From IMG/VR virus record IMGVR_UViG_3300033550_000024, positions 1 to 29,753 of that record: DNA of 29,753 bases; one strand, given 5' to 3'. A program made the translations under genes and the position numbers. Of the stretch, positions 20,079 through 26,878 are shown one piece after another. Numbering within the stretch: the first letter of the stretch is position 1; each line of letters begins with the position of its first letter. Source of the DNA: a virus. The notes under the pieces were generated by a model, which was not told the origin of the DNA, made no database searches, and saw nothing but the letters and a program-made list of their open reading frames with translations.

Positions 20079-20139
20079 GAAAGTCGAATTCTTCGGCGCT
20101 CGCATGGTGCGGGCCGCGAAAAGGAGTGAAGCGGAGTAA
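20062..20139 (+). CDS. Possible 25-residue basic peptide
   Basis: A 25-residue frame (KYNAEKVEFFGARMVRAAKR) starts inside the end of the zinc-ribbon gene behind GAGGAAAAG. It ends just before the next promoter. Short and amphipathic; retained mainly because the ribosome site is good and the gap would otherwise be empty. Could be chance. Confidence 0.35.
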   Translation: MKYNAEKVEFFGARMVRAAKRSEAE

Positions 20140-20142
20140 GGG

Positions 20143-20171
20143 TTGACTACAAGAGAAAGGTTGTATATCCT
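20143..20171 (+). promoter_or_regulatory. Rightward promoter for the methyltransferase unit, with spacer operator
   Basis: TTGACT and TATCCT are 17 bases apart (TATATC at 20164 is an alternative -10). The dyad ACAA-N8-TTGT (20149-20164) fills the spacer. Its last T is the first base of the TATATC form, as at 3970, 5314 and 10970. Confidence 0.65.
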
Positions 20172-20203
20172 TGCGTTACTTAAACCAGTTCAGGAGAAGG
20201 AAG

Positions 20204-20548
20204 ATGATCGAAGCAATCGTAACGATAAACGGGGTTCAGCTAACCGTAGGTCAGTCTATGACGCTTCGGTTAGCTGTTGCCAGTTTTCTCACTACTATGC
20301 AAAACGAAGGTTTAGGGGAAGACGGCGCGGGAAAAGCAATGGCTGATGCGTATATCGCTCGCGCGTCTGAAATAGAGCAATTGCTTATACAGCCTTTTCG
20401 TATCGTCTCCGGCAGAACTTCAGCTAGCGTGGGGCTAAAACAATGCGCAGCATCCGGCGGCCATAACGATTGCCCAAACAGCGCTTTGCCCGATTCCCAA
20501 TACTGCGCAGAGCATTCCAATCGGCGAGATCCTTGGACCCCGGTATGA
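20204..20548 (+). CDS. Hypothetical phage protein with Cys-rich tail
   Basis: A 114-residue protein from the ATG at 20204, after AGGAGAAGGAAG. It opens MIEAIVTINGVQLTVGQSMT, then TLRLAVASFLTTMQNEGLGE and a helix AMADAYIARASEIEQLLIQ, a framework I recall from many Pseudomonas phage proteins. A tail with C-A-A-S-G-G-H-x-x-C and YCAEH (about 89-107) could bind zinc and may be a late addition. Function not established. Confidence 0.75.
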   Translation: MIEAIVTINGVQLTVGQSMTLRLAVASFLTTMQNEGLGEDGAGKAMADAYIARASEIEQLLIQPFRIVSGRTSASVGLKQCAASGGHNDCPNSALPDSQYCAEHSNRRDPWTPV

Positions 20549-20691
20549 AAATCCTAGCGATGCTCTACATGCTAACCGCAAACGGTCAGGTGCCAGTGGC
20601 CGCGTACTTCACGCAGGACGCCCAGGTTATCTGTCAGGCGACAGCCGCTGCGCAAAATGCAACTGAGGAAGAGGAGTATTGGTGCGAATGA
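20545..20691 (+). CDS. Small hypothetical protein, possibly exported
   Basis: A 48-residue frame starts MKILAMLYMLTANGQVPVAA, a moderately hydrophobic N-terminus that may act as a signal or membrane anchor, and continues YFTQDAQVICQATAAAQNAT with an acidic end. It overlaps both neighbours by four bases. The mature part would be very small. No family is recognised. Confidence 0.55.
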   Translation: MKILAMLYMLTANGQVPVAAYFTQDAQVICQATAAAQNATEEEEYWCE

Positions 20692-21620
20692 ATCTTATGC
20701 ATGGCGATTGCATAGAACGGATGAAAGAGATCCCGGACGGCTCAGTCGACCTGGTATTGACCGATCCTCCCTACGGAACTGTTAAGGGCATAGGAGGGGA
20801 CTCCGGTATAAACCACGGTATGAAAGGAAAAACCTTATGGGACGATGCTTTAGATCCCGCTCTTTTCTTCGCTGAATGTAACCGGATACTGCGCACCAAC
20901 GGCGCTCTTATCCTTTTTAGCCAAGAACCGTACACATCTCGGCTAGTCACCGAAGCACACAATAATATACCCTTCAGCTACCGCATGGTTTGGGTGAAAG
21001 ACCATTTTGCTAATGCTTTAATCGCCAAAATAGCACCTGTTTCCTACTTCGAGGACGTTCTCGTATTCTTTAAAAAGTATGACGCGCAATTTTCCAACCC
21101 ATTGCGAGAGTATACAAAGAAGCTTTTTGACTTTATAGGAAGGGGCAAAAAGGAAATATTTACTGATATGGGTCATCAAGGCGCTTGTCATTTTATGCGT
21201 CACGATTCCTTGCAATTTAGCCTTTGCACAGAAAAAACCTACTCTGAAATATGTCAGATTTACGAAGTAGGTGAACAGGACTGGTTCGTGTCTTACGCCG
21301 ACCTTCAGGAGATAGACAGGCAATTTAGTCGGCGATTCAACCTCAGCGAAGGGCGAAAATATAAGTCAAATATTCTGACCTACAAGAAAGATTACGATGG
21401 CTTCCACCCTACACAGAAGCCCGTGGACCTCCTGACAGACTTGATAGAGACCTATTCCAATATCGGCGAGGTCGTTTTAGATTTCACCATGGGCAGCGGC
21501 TCGACAGGCGTAGCGGCCGTGAACACCGGCCGAAAGTTCATCGGCATCGAGCGCGACGAAAAATACTTCGCCATCGCGCAGAAACGTATTGAAGACGCGA
21601 TGTACGGCGATCTAGTTTGA
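20688..21620 (+). CDS. DNA methyltransferase, beta class (N4-cytosine/N6-adenine)
   Basis: A 310-residue amino-methyltransferase. The catalytic motif IV is TDPPYG (25-30), at the N-terminus, and the SAM-binding motif I is DFTMGSGSTG (265-274), near the C-terminus, with HPTQKP (240-245) before it. This motif order marks the beta class. The target-recognition part lies between (about 100-230). DPPY does not separate N6-adenine from N4-cytosine targets with certainty. Phage methylases of this kind shield DNA from host restriction. No restriction gene is adjacent. It is the last rightward gene, and its 3' end overlaps the convergent Rz gene by nine bases. I chose the ATG at the overlap (20688) over a TTG three codons upstream. 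Confidence 0.9.
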   Translation: MNLMHGDCIERMKEIPDGSVDLVLTDPPYGTVKGIGGDSGINHGMKGKTLWDDALDPALFFAECNRILRTNGALILFSQEPYTSRLVTEAHNNIPFSYRMVWVKDHFANALIAKIAPVSYFEDVLVFFKKYDAQFSNPLREYTKKLFDFIGRGKKEIFTDMGHQGACHFMRHDSLQFSLCTEKTYSEICQIYEVGEQDWFVSYADLQEIDRQFSRRFNLSEGRKYKSNILTYKKDYDGFHPTQKPVDLLTDLIETYSNIGEVVLDFTMGSGSTGVAAVNTGRKFIGIERDEKYFAIAQKRIEDAMYGDLV

Positions 21621-22070
21621 CGAACGCTTCCTCAATTCCGACCGGCAGAACTGCAACTCGGCGTACTGCCGGTCGAGTCCTCTTCGCAGATCCCAATAAG
21701 CACGTCCAGCTTCGGCTGTAAGCTCTGCGGTTCCGCTGACAGTTCCGCCGGGAACGGTTCCATCGGCGGGCACTGCTGCGGGGCAGGTTGCTTTGATCCG
21801 CAGCCGCTTAGTGCCATCAGCAACAGCCCGCTCAAGAGCACTCGTCTCATTTTCTTTACCTGCCTTGTACTCGATGAACGTCGCCCGGATGGCTTCCGTC
21901 TGTGCGCGTGACGCGATTAGGTGTTGGTTCACTGCGTCCACGTTCGCGCTGATAGCTGTAGCGGTTACCAAGTCGGTGGCCTGCGCATCGTTGTCCCAGC
22001 GCAACCCCTGGACGTACCACGAGCCGGCAGCGCCGATCAGGAACGCAGCGACGTAGCCGTAACCCGGCAT
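21612..22070 (-). CDS. Rz: Rz-like inner-membrane spanin
   Basis: A 152-residue i-spanin. It has an N-terminal transmembrane helix (GYVAAFLIGAAGSWYVQGLR), a long periplasmic coiled region (VNQHLIASRAQTEAIRATFI, EYKAGKENETSALERAV) and a final AYWDLRRGLDRQYAELQFC segment typical of Pseudomonas phage Rz proteins. Spanins connect inner and outer membrane and disrupt the outer membrane at the end of lysis. The ATG at 22070 follows the endolysin stop in a TGATG overlap; a GTG one codon earlier is possible. The Rz1 frame is nested inside. Confidence 0.85.
   Translation of the reverse strand: MPGYGYVAAFLIGAAGSWYVQGLRWDNDAQATDLVTATAISANVDAVNQHLIASRAQTEAIRATFIEYKAGKENETSALERAVADGTKRLRIKATCPAAVPADGTVPGGTVSGTAELTAEAGRAYWDLRRGLDRQYAELQFCRSELRKRSSN
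21632..21850 (-). CDS. Rz1: Rz1-like outer-membrane lipoprotein spanin, nested in Rz
   Basis: A 72-residue frame lies wholly inside Rz in another phase. It starts with a lipoprotein signal (MRRVLLSGLLLMALSGC, lipobox LSGC) and continues into a proline-rich mature part (KQPAPQQCPPMEPFPAEL). Prolines and the embedded position are hallmarks of Rz1, the o-spanin that pairs with Rz across the periplasm. The mature protein of about 55 residues is within the usual range. Confidence 0.8.
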   Translation of the reverse strand: MRRVLLSGLLLMALSGCGSKQPAPQQCPPMEPFPAELSAEPQSLQPKLDVLIGICEEDSTGSTPSCSSAGRN

Positions 22071-22546
22071 CACGATACTGTTCCGCCGGCAGCTTTGAAC
22101 TTAGCGATCAAAGGCGCTACGCCATGCTCTTTCTGCCCGTATCCCGCACCTGGCAAACTGGCCCAAATGTTTTTGCATTTCTCGATAGCTGATTCAATCT
22201 TACCCGATTCGATATCCGCTAAAGCTCTTCGCTCTTTGATCTGCTGAATAGCTACCGCGTCCTGGCTAGCCGGGGAAAAGTCTTTAAGGCCTAATTGATC
22301 CTTGTAGATCTTCCAGTACCGGTGAAGCAACTGGTAGCGGCCGGCGGCGGTAGACTTCAAGCCGTTGCGGTTCACGGTAACGAGAACACCCGGGTGGTCC
22401 GCATAGCTGCTGAATGTGTTCGGGCTGTCAATCCCCCCGACAATGACATCGTAGCCGTCGTTCTTCGTATACCGGCTAGTCGAAGTGCCCTCGGACCATG
22501 CCAGCATGTCGAGGAACGCACGGAGGTTTTTGCTGATAGCTGTCAC
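22070..22546 (-). CDS. R: Endolysin, lambda R-type lytic transglycosylase
   Basis: A 158-residue endolysin very like lambda gpR. The opening FLDMLAWSEGT includes the catalytic Glu at residue 19, the same position as in lambda. GYDVIVGG, STAAGRYQLL, LKDFSPASQDAVA and NIWASLPGAGYGQ follow in order. It cuts the glycan strand of peptidoglycan, giving anhydro sugars (GH104). There is no signal or SAR segment, so it needs holin holes to reach the wall. The start is a GTG in a GTGA overlap with the holin-like gene. Confidence 0.95.
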   Translation of the reverse strand: MTAISKNLRAFLDMLAWSEGTSTSRYTKNDGYDVIVGGIDSPNTFSSYADHPGVLVTVNRNGLKSTAAGRYQLLHRYWKIYKDQLGLKDFSPASQDAVAIQQIKERRALADIESGKIESAIEKCKNIWASLPGAGYGQKEHGVAPLIAKFKAAGGTVS

Positions 22547-22848
22547 AGGAATAACCTCGGATTAATCGGCGGGATCATCTTAGCCACGTTACCCTTCGCT
22601 CTAACCAACAAACCTAACACGCAGCCGAAGGCTATGATCAGCAGGCCATGAACCATGGCCGGACCGGGCTTAACGATATGGAAGAGGATAAGGGTAAAGA
22701 GTCCGACGTTAGCTGCGGCGAGCCCTACGGCTAGCATAGAGACGCCCCAGCGTTGTCGTGAGTGGGAACCGTTGTAGACGAAAAGAATCAGGAAGGTTGC
22801 GAAATGGATGACGCACTCTACCCAAAGCAGAATCACGTTAAGCTCCAT
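22543..22848 (-). CDS. Holin-like three-span membrane protein
   Basis: A 101-residue protein with three transmembrane helices (about 5-24, 36-58, 66-83) and a basic C-terminus (VRAKGNVAKMIPP). Directly upstream of the endolysin and coupled to it, it fits a class I holin, or an antiholin partner of the membrane protein coded before it. The open frame upstream to 22929 is not used, because that segment is a shadow of the neighbouring gene and lacks hydrophobic sequence. Which of the two proteins forms the lethal hole cannot be told here. Confidence 0.7.
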   Translation of the reverse strand: MELNVILLWVECVIHFATFLILFVYNGSHSRQRWGVSMLAVGLAAANVGLFTLILFHIVKPGPAMVHGLLIIAFGCVLGLLVRAKGNVAKMIPPINPRLFL

Positions 22849-23221
22849 CGTTGCCACCCCGGCTTTTGAAAAATGGAATGAGACCGATGATTGTCTTAAT
22901 CCACTCTGGCACTGGGCCATCTTTCTCAACCATATAGCCTAGAGCGGTAAATACGACCGCGATAAGCGCGCCAATGGCTCCTGATACGAACAACGCTTTC
23001 TCGTCATATGGCGGACCGCCACCATAGAAATAGACACCGCCGCCGTAGGCCATACCCCATGAGAACAGCGTAAGCATAAATCGTTCCCGAAACGAGGTAG
23101 CTTTCGGCGCGGCCAGGTAGAAGCAACAACCTATCGCGGCGCCGGCGGCGGCGTAACCATTCATCCCGGCTAGCAAAGCGCAAACCCAAAGGTATGCGTA
23201 AGTCTCGCACTGATCCCGCAT
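22838..23221 (-). CDS. Putative holin
   Basis: A 127-residue membrane protein of a phage holin group I recall in Pseudomonas. It opens MRDQCETYAYLWVCALLAGM, has glycine-rich spans at about 10-38, 48-66 and 76-97 (YGGGVYFYGGGPP between), and ends in GPVPEWIKTIIGLIPFFKSR with a charged tail. It is first in the lysis set after the tail genes. The 3' end overlaps the next membrane gene by 11 bases. A 41-base gap separates it from the tail tip gene, with no terminator visible, so late transcription may read through. Confidence 0.75.
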   Translation of the reverse strand: MRDQCETYAYLWVCALLAGMNGYAAAGAAIGCCFYLAAPKATSFRERFMLTLFSWGMAYGGGVYFYGGGPPYDEKALFVSGAIGALIAVVFTALGYMVEKDGPVPEWIKTIIGLIPFFKSRGGNDGA

Positions 23222-23262
23222 GGCCTAACCCCTATGTGTTTCGGCCATGATACCACGCACAA

Positions 23263-25992
23263 TTAACTAGGCGGGAACGCGTCGTCGTCTGCGTACATCC
23301 TCACATCGTAATTGACAGCCTTCACGCTGCAGGTCCGCGTTCCGCTTGGCGAGACATCCGTAATCAATGCGGGAAAGGCCCACGTTGATTCATGCCCGAA
23401 CTGGATGATCGGCGGCGTGTCTATGTTGCCCGACACGTTAGGCACGAAGTCCAGGGTTGGAATGGTGAACGTGTAGTCATCAACACGCGTGGCGGTGTAG
23501 GGCCCGGATGCGCTGCCATCAAGGCGGCGCACGACGACTTTGTGAACCCCTGGTACAGACCAGTCGAGCGGTTGCGACACTTCCAGTGTGATCGGGGCAC
23601 CTGGTGCGTAAGGCTGCGGCGAGTAGCTTACGACCTCGGCGCTTTGCCCATAGCCGGGCGTCGCAACGCCGAGCGCCACGTAGTCGAAGTAAGCGCTGTT
23701 CAACGCGTCAAGCTCTGTCTTGAAGCTGTACTGGCGCTGGCGGTAGATATGGCTGCGGCGTCGACGCATGCCGATGCGCCAAGCCTTGTACCGAACACCC
23801 ACGCCATCTACGCGGATCTTCTCTACCCTTTCGCCTGCATCACCCGACAGTCGGCATTCTACTGTTTCGTCTTGGCGGGTGATGTGATCGTAATACTCGA
23901 CGTCCACACCATCAAAGTCGTCCGGCTGATCAGGCATCACAAAATTGTCAGCCAATGGTTCGAGCATGATGTGAGGGTTGTAAACGTGGTCGAACGCAGG
24001 GCCACGTGGCTCGTCGCGCACCGGCACCAACAGCCCGCGGTCGATCGTCAGCTCAGAAAACCCGGCTTGCAAAGCGTCGATCAAGTTCGACTTAACCGTC
24101 TTCGAGTCGTTGACAATGCGATCGTAGGTATCCCCTCGTGGCGTCCATCGGGTGGCCTCAAGCCGGTTAAGCTCTGCTAGGTCGATGTCTGTAACGTCGT
24201 TATACCCGACGTTACGGATGATATGGCCGACCGCCGCGGAGATCTCCCGCGTGGGTTGAGGGGCTTGCCATACTCCGCCGCGAAGCACAGGCAGGATTCT
24301 AGTACACGCCAAGTTAATCAGGCTTTCGCTTTGCGAGGAAATCCTGTCGCCGCCACGGATGTCGCAAGTAAGCACAGTCATGCCGGCATAAGACGTAGGC
24401 GACGAGTAGATCATCAGACCCTTCAGCGCCTTCCACATCATGGTGTCGTTCTGCTCTTTATCCGGGTCCCCACTCCCTTGGTTGACGAAGATTTTCTTCA
24501 TGCGAACTTCGGGGCGCATCGGGTACGGCAAATTAATGCGGTAGGTATACCCTTGCGCATCAAGAGTATTATCTGTCGCGGATATCTCGGTAACGGTCCA
24601 CGCGCCTCCCAAGGCCATGTCTCGGTATTCCCATGACTGATACGCAACTAGCTGTTGGTAATTTCCTTTCGCGTCCAGGAACACGATCCCGCTCGGGTAA
24701 AAGATATCGACCTCAATAGCCGCTACCAACTGGCCGATAGGGCAGGCAGGGAAAGGTCCGCGGTATCCCGCTGTGAGGTTCGAGCTATCGAGCAGGATCT
24801 GCGCAGTGTTTGACGATAGCGCGTCCCAACCAGGCCAAGAGTTGTCGTCGGTCCCGTCCGCGCGGATACGCTTAACCTGCATGGTCGTAGAGGTTATCGC
24901 GAGTATTCGGAAACGGAATCCGCGGTAAGACATCGCCATAACGACTGGACCGGTTACCAAGCCTGTGCCTGGTGCCCCGCCGTCATAGTCCAGCTCCAGC
25001 GTGGTCGGGCTAACAGCGGTGACCGTGTAGAACCCTTGGTTCTGCCCAGTGATCTGTATCTGATCTCCAACGATGAAATTGAACTGGGCGATTGGTCCTG
25101 AGATAACATCGCGCCCGCCGGTGCCGGTGCCGTCCGCTACGGTGAAGTTGTAGGGGGCCGCAGGGTTAATAATCAGCCCTACTGTCCAGTCTGCGGGGAA
25201 CGTACCCGCGCCGCCCGGAAGCGTTACGGTATCACCGGCGAAGTTCATAACCGAAGAGGTTACGCTAGAAGTCAAGCCGCCGGTGCTAACAGTCAGTTCA
25301 AGGCCGGACGCCCCGGTATTACTCGCGCCAACCTCTGGCGCCGTATACCAGAAATAATGGGCAGCATTGGCGGACAGGTCGGCACCTGGTCCGTACACGG
25401 AGAACAATGCATCGCTACCCAGTGAAGTCAATGGCGTTTCGCCGGTCTTGATCTCATTAACGTTTATCTGGTACGAACCTTGCCCCACGGCCAGGCACAT
25501 TTCTGTGCGGATCTCGCGTGGTGCGGCAAAGTAGCTACGTGGTGGCACTAGGTAGTCTGGGTAGCGCTGCGGGTTGTACCCGAAAAGCTCAGGACGCACG
25601 TCGTTAATCTTTACCTTGTTGCCCTTACTACTGGACTGGTCGAGCGATTTGCCTTGTTGGCTCGACTGCTGGTTAACCCCTGGCAGCTTCGGCATCAGCA
25701 AGCCGAGCACCGCCTTAGCGCCGGCGATCAGCGCGAAGGTAATCGAGAAGGGGTCTGTGCCTTTCGGCTCACGGTAGATCTCTACGTGATCCTCTGCGGT
25801 AATCAGCTTGGTCAGCCATTGGCGCGGTAGCAGCCTTTCGTCATTCACGTAAAGGCTAATTGCCAGCTTATCCAGCGGCGTGCGTCGAGAGATCCCGTGA
25901 CGGTATAACCACTCAGCGACCATCTGTGGTTTGCGGATCTTGTAAGTTTCCTTCCCGTCGTCCGAAAGGCGGCTCGCGTAAACTTCAATCAT
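23263..25992 (-). CDS. TipJ-like tail tip / host-recognition protein
   Basis: A 909-residue structural protein from the ATG at 25992, which overlaps the NlpC/P60 stop; a further 15 upstream codons are a shadow. The N-terminal 80 residues (IEVYASRLSDDGKETYKIRK) are followed by a hydrophobic stretch at about 81-104 (FSITFALIAGAKAVLGLLMP) and a Ser/Gln-rich linker, then NDVRPELFGYNPQRYPDYLV. This layout, and the place after a NlpC/P60 gene, match TipJ-type central tail tip proteins, functional relatives of lambda gpJ. The later part has repeated beta domains, with PYTATRVDDYTFTIP near the end. It probably forms the tail tip and helps in receptor contact or DNA delivery. Confidence 0.85.
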   Translation of the reverse strand: MIEVYASRLSDDGKETYKIRKPQMVAEWLYRHGISRRTPLDKLAISLYVNDERLLPRQWLTKLITAEDHVEIYREPKGTDPFSITFALIAGAKAVLGLLMPKLPGVNQQSSQQGKSLDQSSSKGNKVKINDVRPELFGYNPQRYPDYLVPPRSYFAAPREIRTEMCLAVGQGSYQINVNEIKTGETPLTSLGSDALFSVYGPGADLSANAAHYFWYTAPEVGASNTGASGLELTVSTGGLTSSVTSSVMNFAGDTVTLPGGAGTFPADWTVGLIINPAAPYNFTVADGTGTGGRDVISGPIAQFNFIVGDQIQITGQNQGFYTVTAVSPTTLELDYDGGAPGTGLVTGPVVMAMSYRGFRFRILAITSTTMQVKRIRADGTDDNSWPGWDALSSNTAQILLDSSNLTAGYRGPFPACPIGQLVAAIEVDIFYPSGIVFLDAKGNYQQLVAYQSWEYRDMALGGAWTVTEISATDNTLDAQGYTYRINLPYPMRPEVRMKKIFVNQGSGDPDKEQNDTMMWKALKGLMIYSSPTSYAGMTVLTCDIRGGDRISSQSESLINLACTRILPVLRGGVWQAPQPTREISAAVGHIIRNVGYNDVTDIDLAELNRLEATRWTPRGDTYDRIVNDSKTVKSNLIDALQAGFSELTIDRGLLVPVRDEPRGPAFDHVYNPHIMLEPLADNFVMPDQPDDFDGVDVEYYDHITRQDETVECRLSGDAGERVEKIRVDGVGVRYKAWRIGMRRRRSHIYRQRQYSFKTELDALNSAYFDYVALGVATPGYGQSAEVVSYSPQPYAPGAPITLEVSQPLDWSVPGVHKVVVRRLDGSASGPYTATRVDDYTFTIPTLDFVPNVSGNIDTPPIIQFGHESTWAFPALITDVSPSGTRTCSVKAVNYDVRMYADDDAFPPS

Positions 25993-26387
25993 GGGCGGTC
26001 TCGATGGAAGGTCACGGTAGAGTGGTCTCGCAGCCACTTATTCAAAGGCAGGCAACGAGGGCCGCGCGCCGGGTTGATCTCCAGAATGCGTAAGCCGTCG
26101 GGGGAGTCGATAACCAGGGCGACGTGGGTACAGATACGCCCTATCATTACCGCCGCGATAGCACCGTGCTCAGGCTCGCAACGCTCCATGCACGACGACT
26201 CTTCCTCGTAAGCACGGGTGAACTCGCGAGGATCGGTGTTGCGCAGGCTGCCGTACTCGGCCAGGAGTCGCTTGCCGAGTTCAACATGGCGGACGTGCCT
26301 ACAGAGCCCCCAACAATCATACTTGTCAGGACCGCGGGCGCCGTCCTCGTAGGAGCAACCGAGATACTTGTTCACAAAATCCATCAT
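25989..26387 (-). CDS. NlpC/P60-type tail tip peptidase
   Basis: A 132-residue protein with the NlpC/P60 Cys in YDCWGLCRHV (about residues 22-31) and the partner His in CTHVALVI (about 85-92), as in the peptidase domain of lambda gpK. It cleaves peptidoglycan peptides during DNA entry. I chose the ATG at 26387 (MMDFVNKYLG), which overlaps the preceding stop; a longer open frame to 26438 lies within the neighbouring gene. The Mov34-type half found in lambda gpK is absent, which is usual in this tail type. Confidence 0.85.
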   Translation of the reverse strand: MMDFVNKYLGCSYEDGARGPDKYDCWGLCRHVRHVELGKRLLAEYGSLRNTDPREFTRAYEEESSCMERCEPEHGAIAAVMIGRICTHVALVIDSPDGLRILEINPARGPRCLPLNKWLRDHSTVTFHRDRP

Positions 26388-26878
26388 ATGTACCTGAGCG
26401 CGGGAGCGTAGTTCACAGTGTACAACGCTCTCGGCCACGCTACACCGATCAGATTGAAATACCCAGTCTCCAACTGGGCTTCCTGCCCTTGCAGCGTTCC
26501 TCCTAGCACCGTCAAGACATACGGCTTCTCCGCTGGCGCAGAGAGGTTCGTGTTCAGATACGTACGATAGATCGCGGTAACCCGGGCGTTCGCCGCAATA
26601 GCTTGGTCGATACGCCTAGACACCTCGCCCGTGGTGTTATCCACGGCGAAGGCCAAGGTTTGATTTCCCTTGTTGTTCTTCGCGGCCAGGGCGATGTCTA
26701 TGTTCGCGGCGATGAACGTTATAGTGCGCCCGGATTCATCAACGGCAGTCACGTCGTCAAAACCGGTGCAGATGAAAACAGACTCGGTCCACCCGGGGGA
26801 GGTCAGTTCGAGCGTCCTGATAATCGCATCAAGACGCTCGTTGGCCCCCGCGTTTACTTCCGCGAGTATTTGGCTCAC
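26384..26878 (-). CDS. DUF1833 tail assembly protein
   Basis: A 164-residue protein from a GTG at 26878 in a GTGA overlap with the tailspike gene; the GTG one codon upstream is also in frame. It fits DUF1833: ILAEVNAGANERLDAIIRTL, then WTESVFICTGFDDVTA, ATNIDIAL-type strand, and ETGYFNLIGVAWPRALY at the end. DUF1833 proteins occur just before the NlpC/P60 gene in siphovirus tail tips and have the role of lambda L or M-like tip parts. The order here is standard. Confidence 0.85.
   Translation of the reverse strand: MSQILAEVNAGANERLDAIIRTLELTSPGWTESVFICTGFDDVTAVDESGRTITFIAANIDIALAAKNNKGNQTLAFAVDNTTGEVSRRIDQAIAANARVTAIYRTYLNTNLSAPAEKPYVLTVLGGTLQGQEAQLETGYFNLIGVAWPRALYTVNYAPALRYI

Noticed and set aside
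23392-24180. A 262-residue rightward open frame inside the tail tip gene
   Set aside because: Opposite the TipJ-like coding sequence; Arg- and Val-rich shadow with no ribosome site or promoter.
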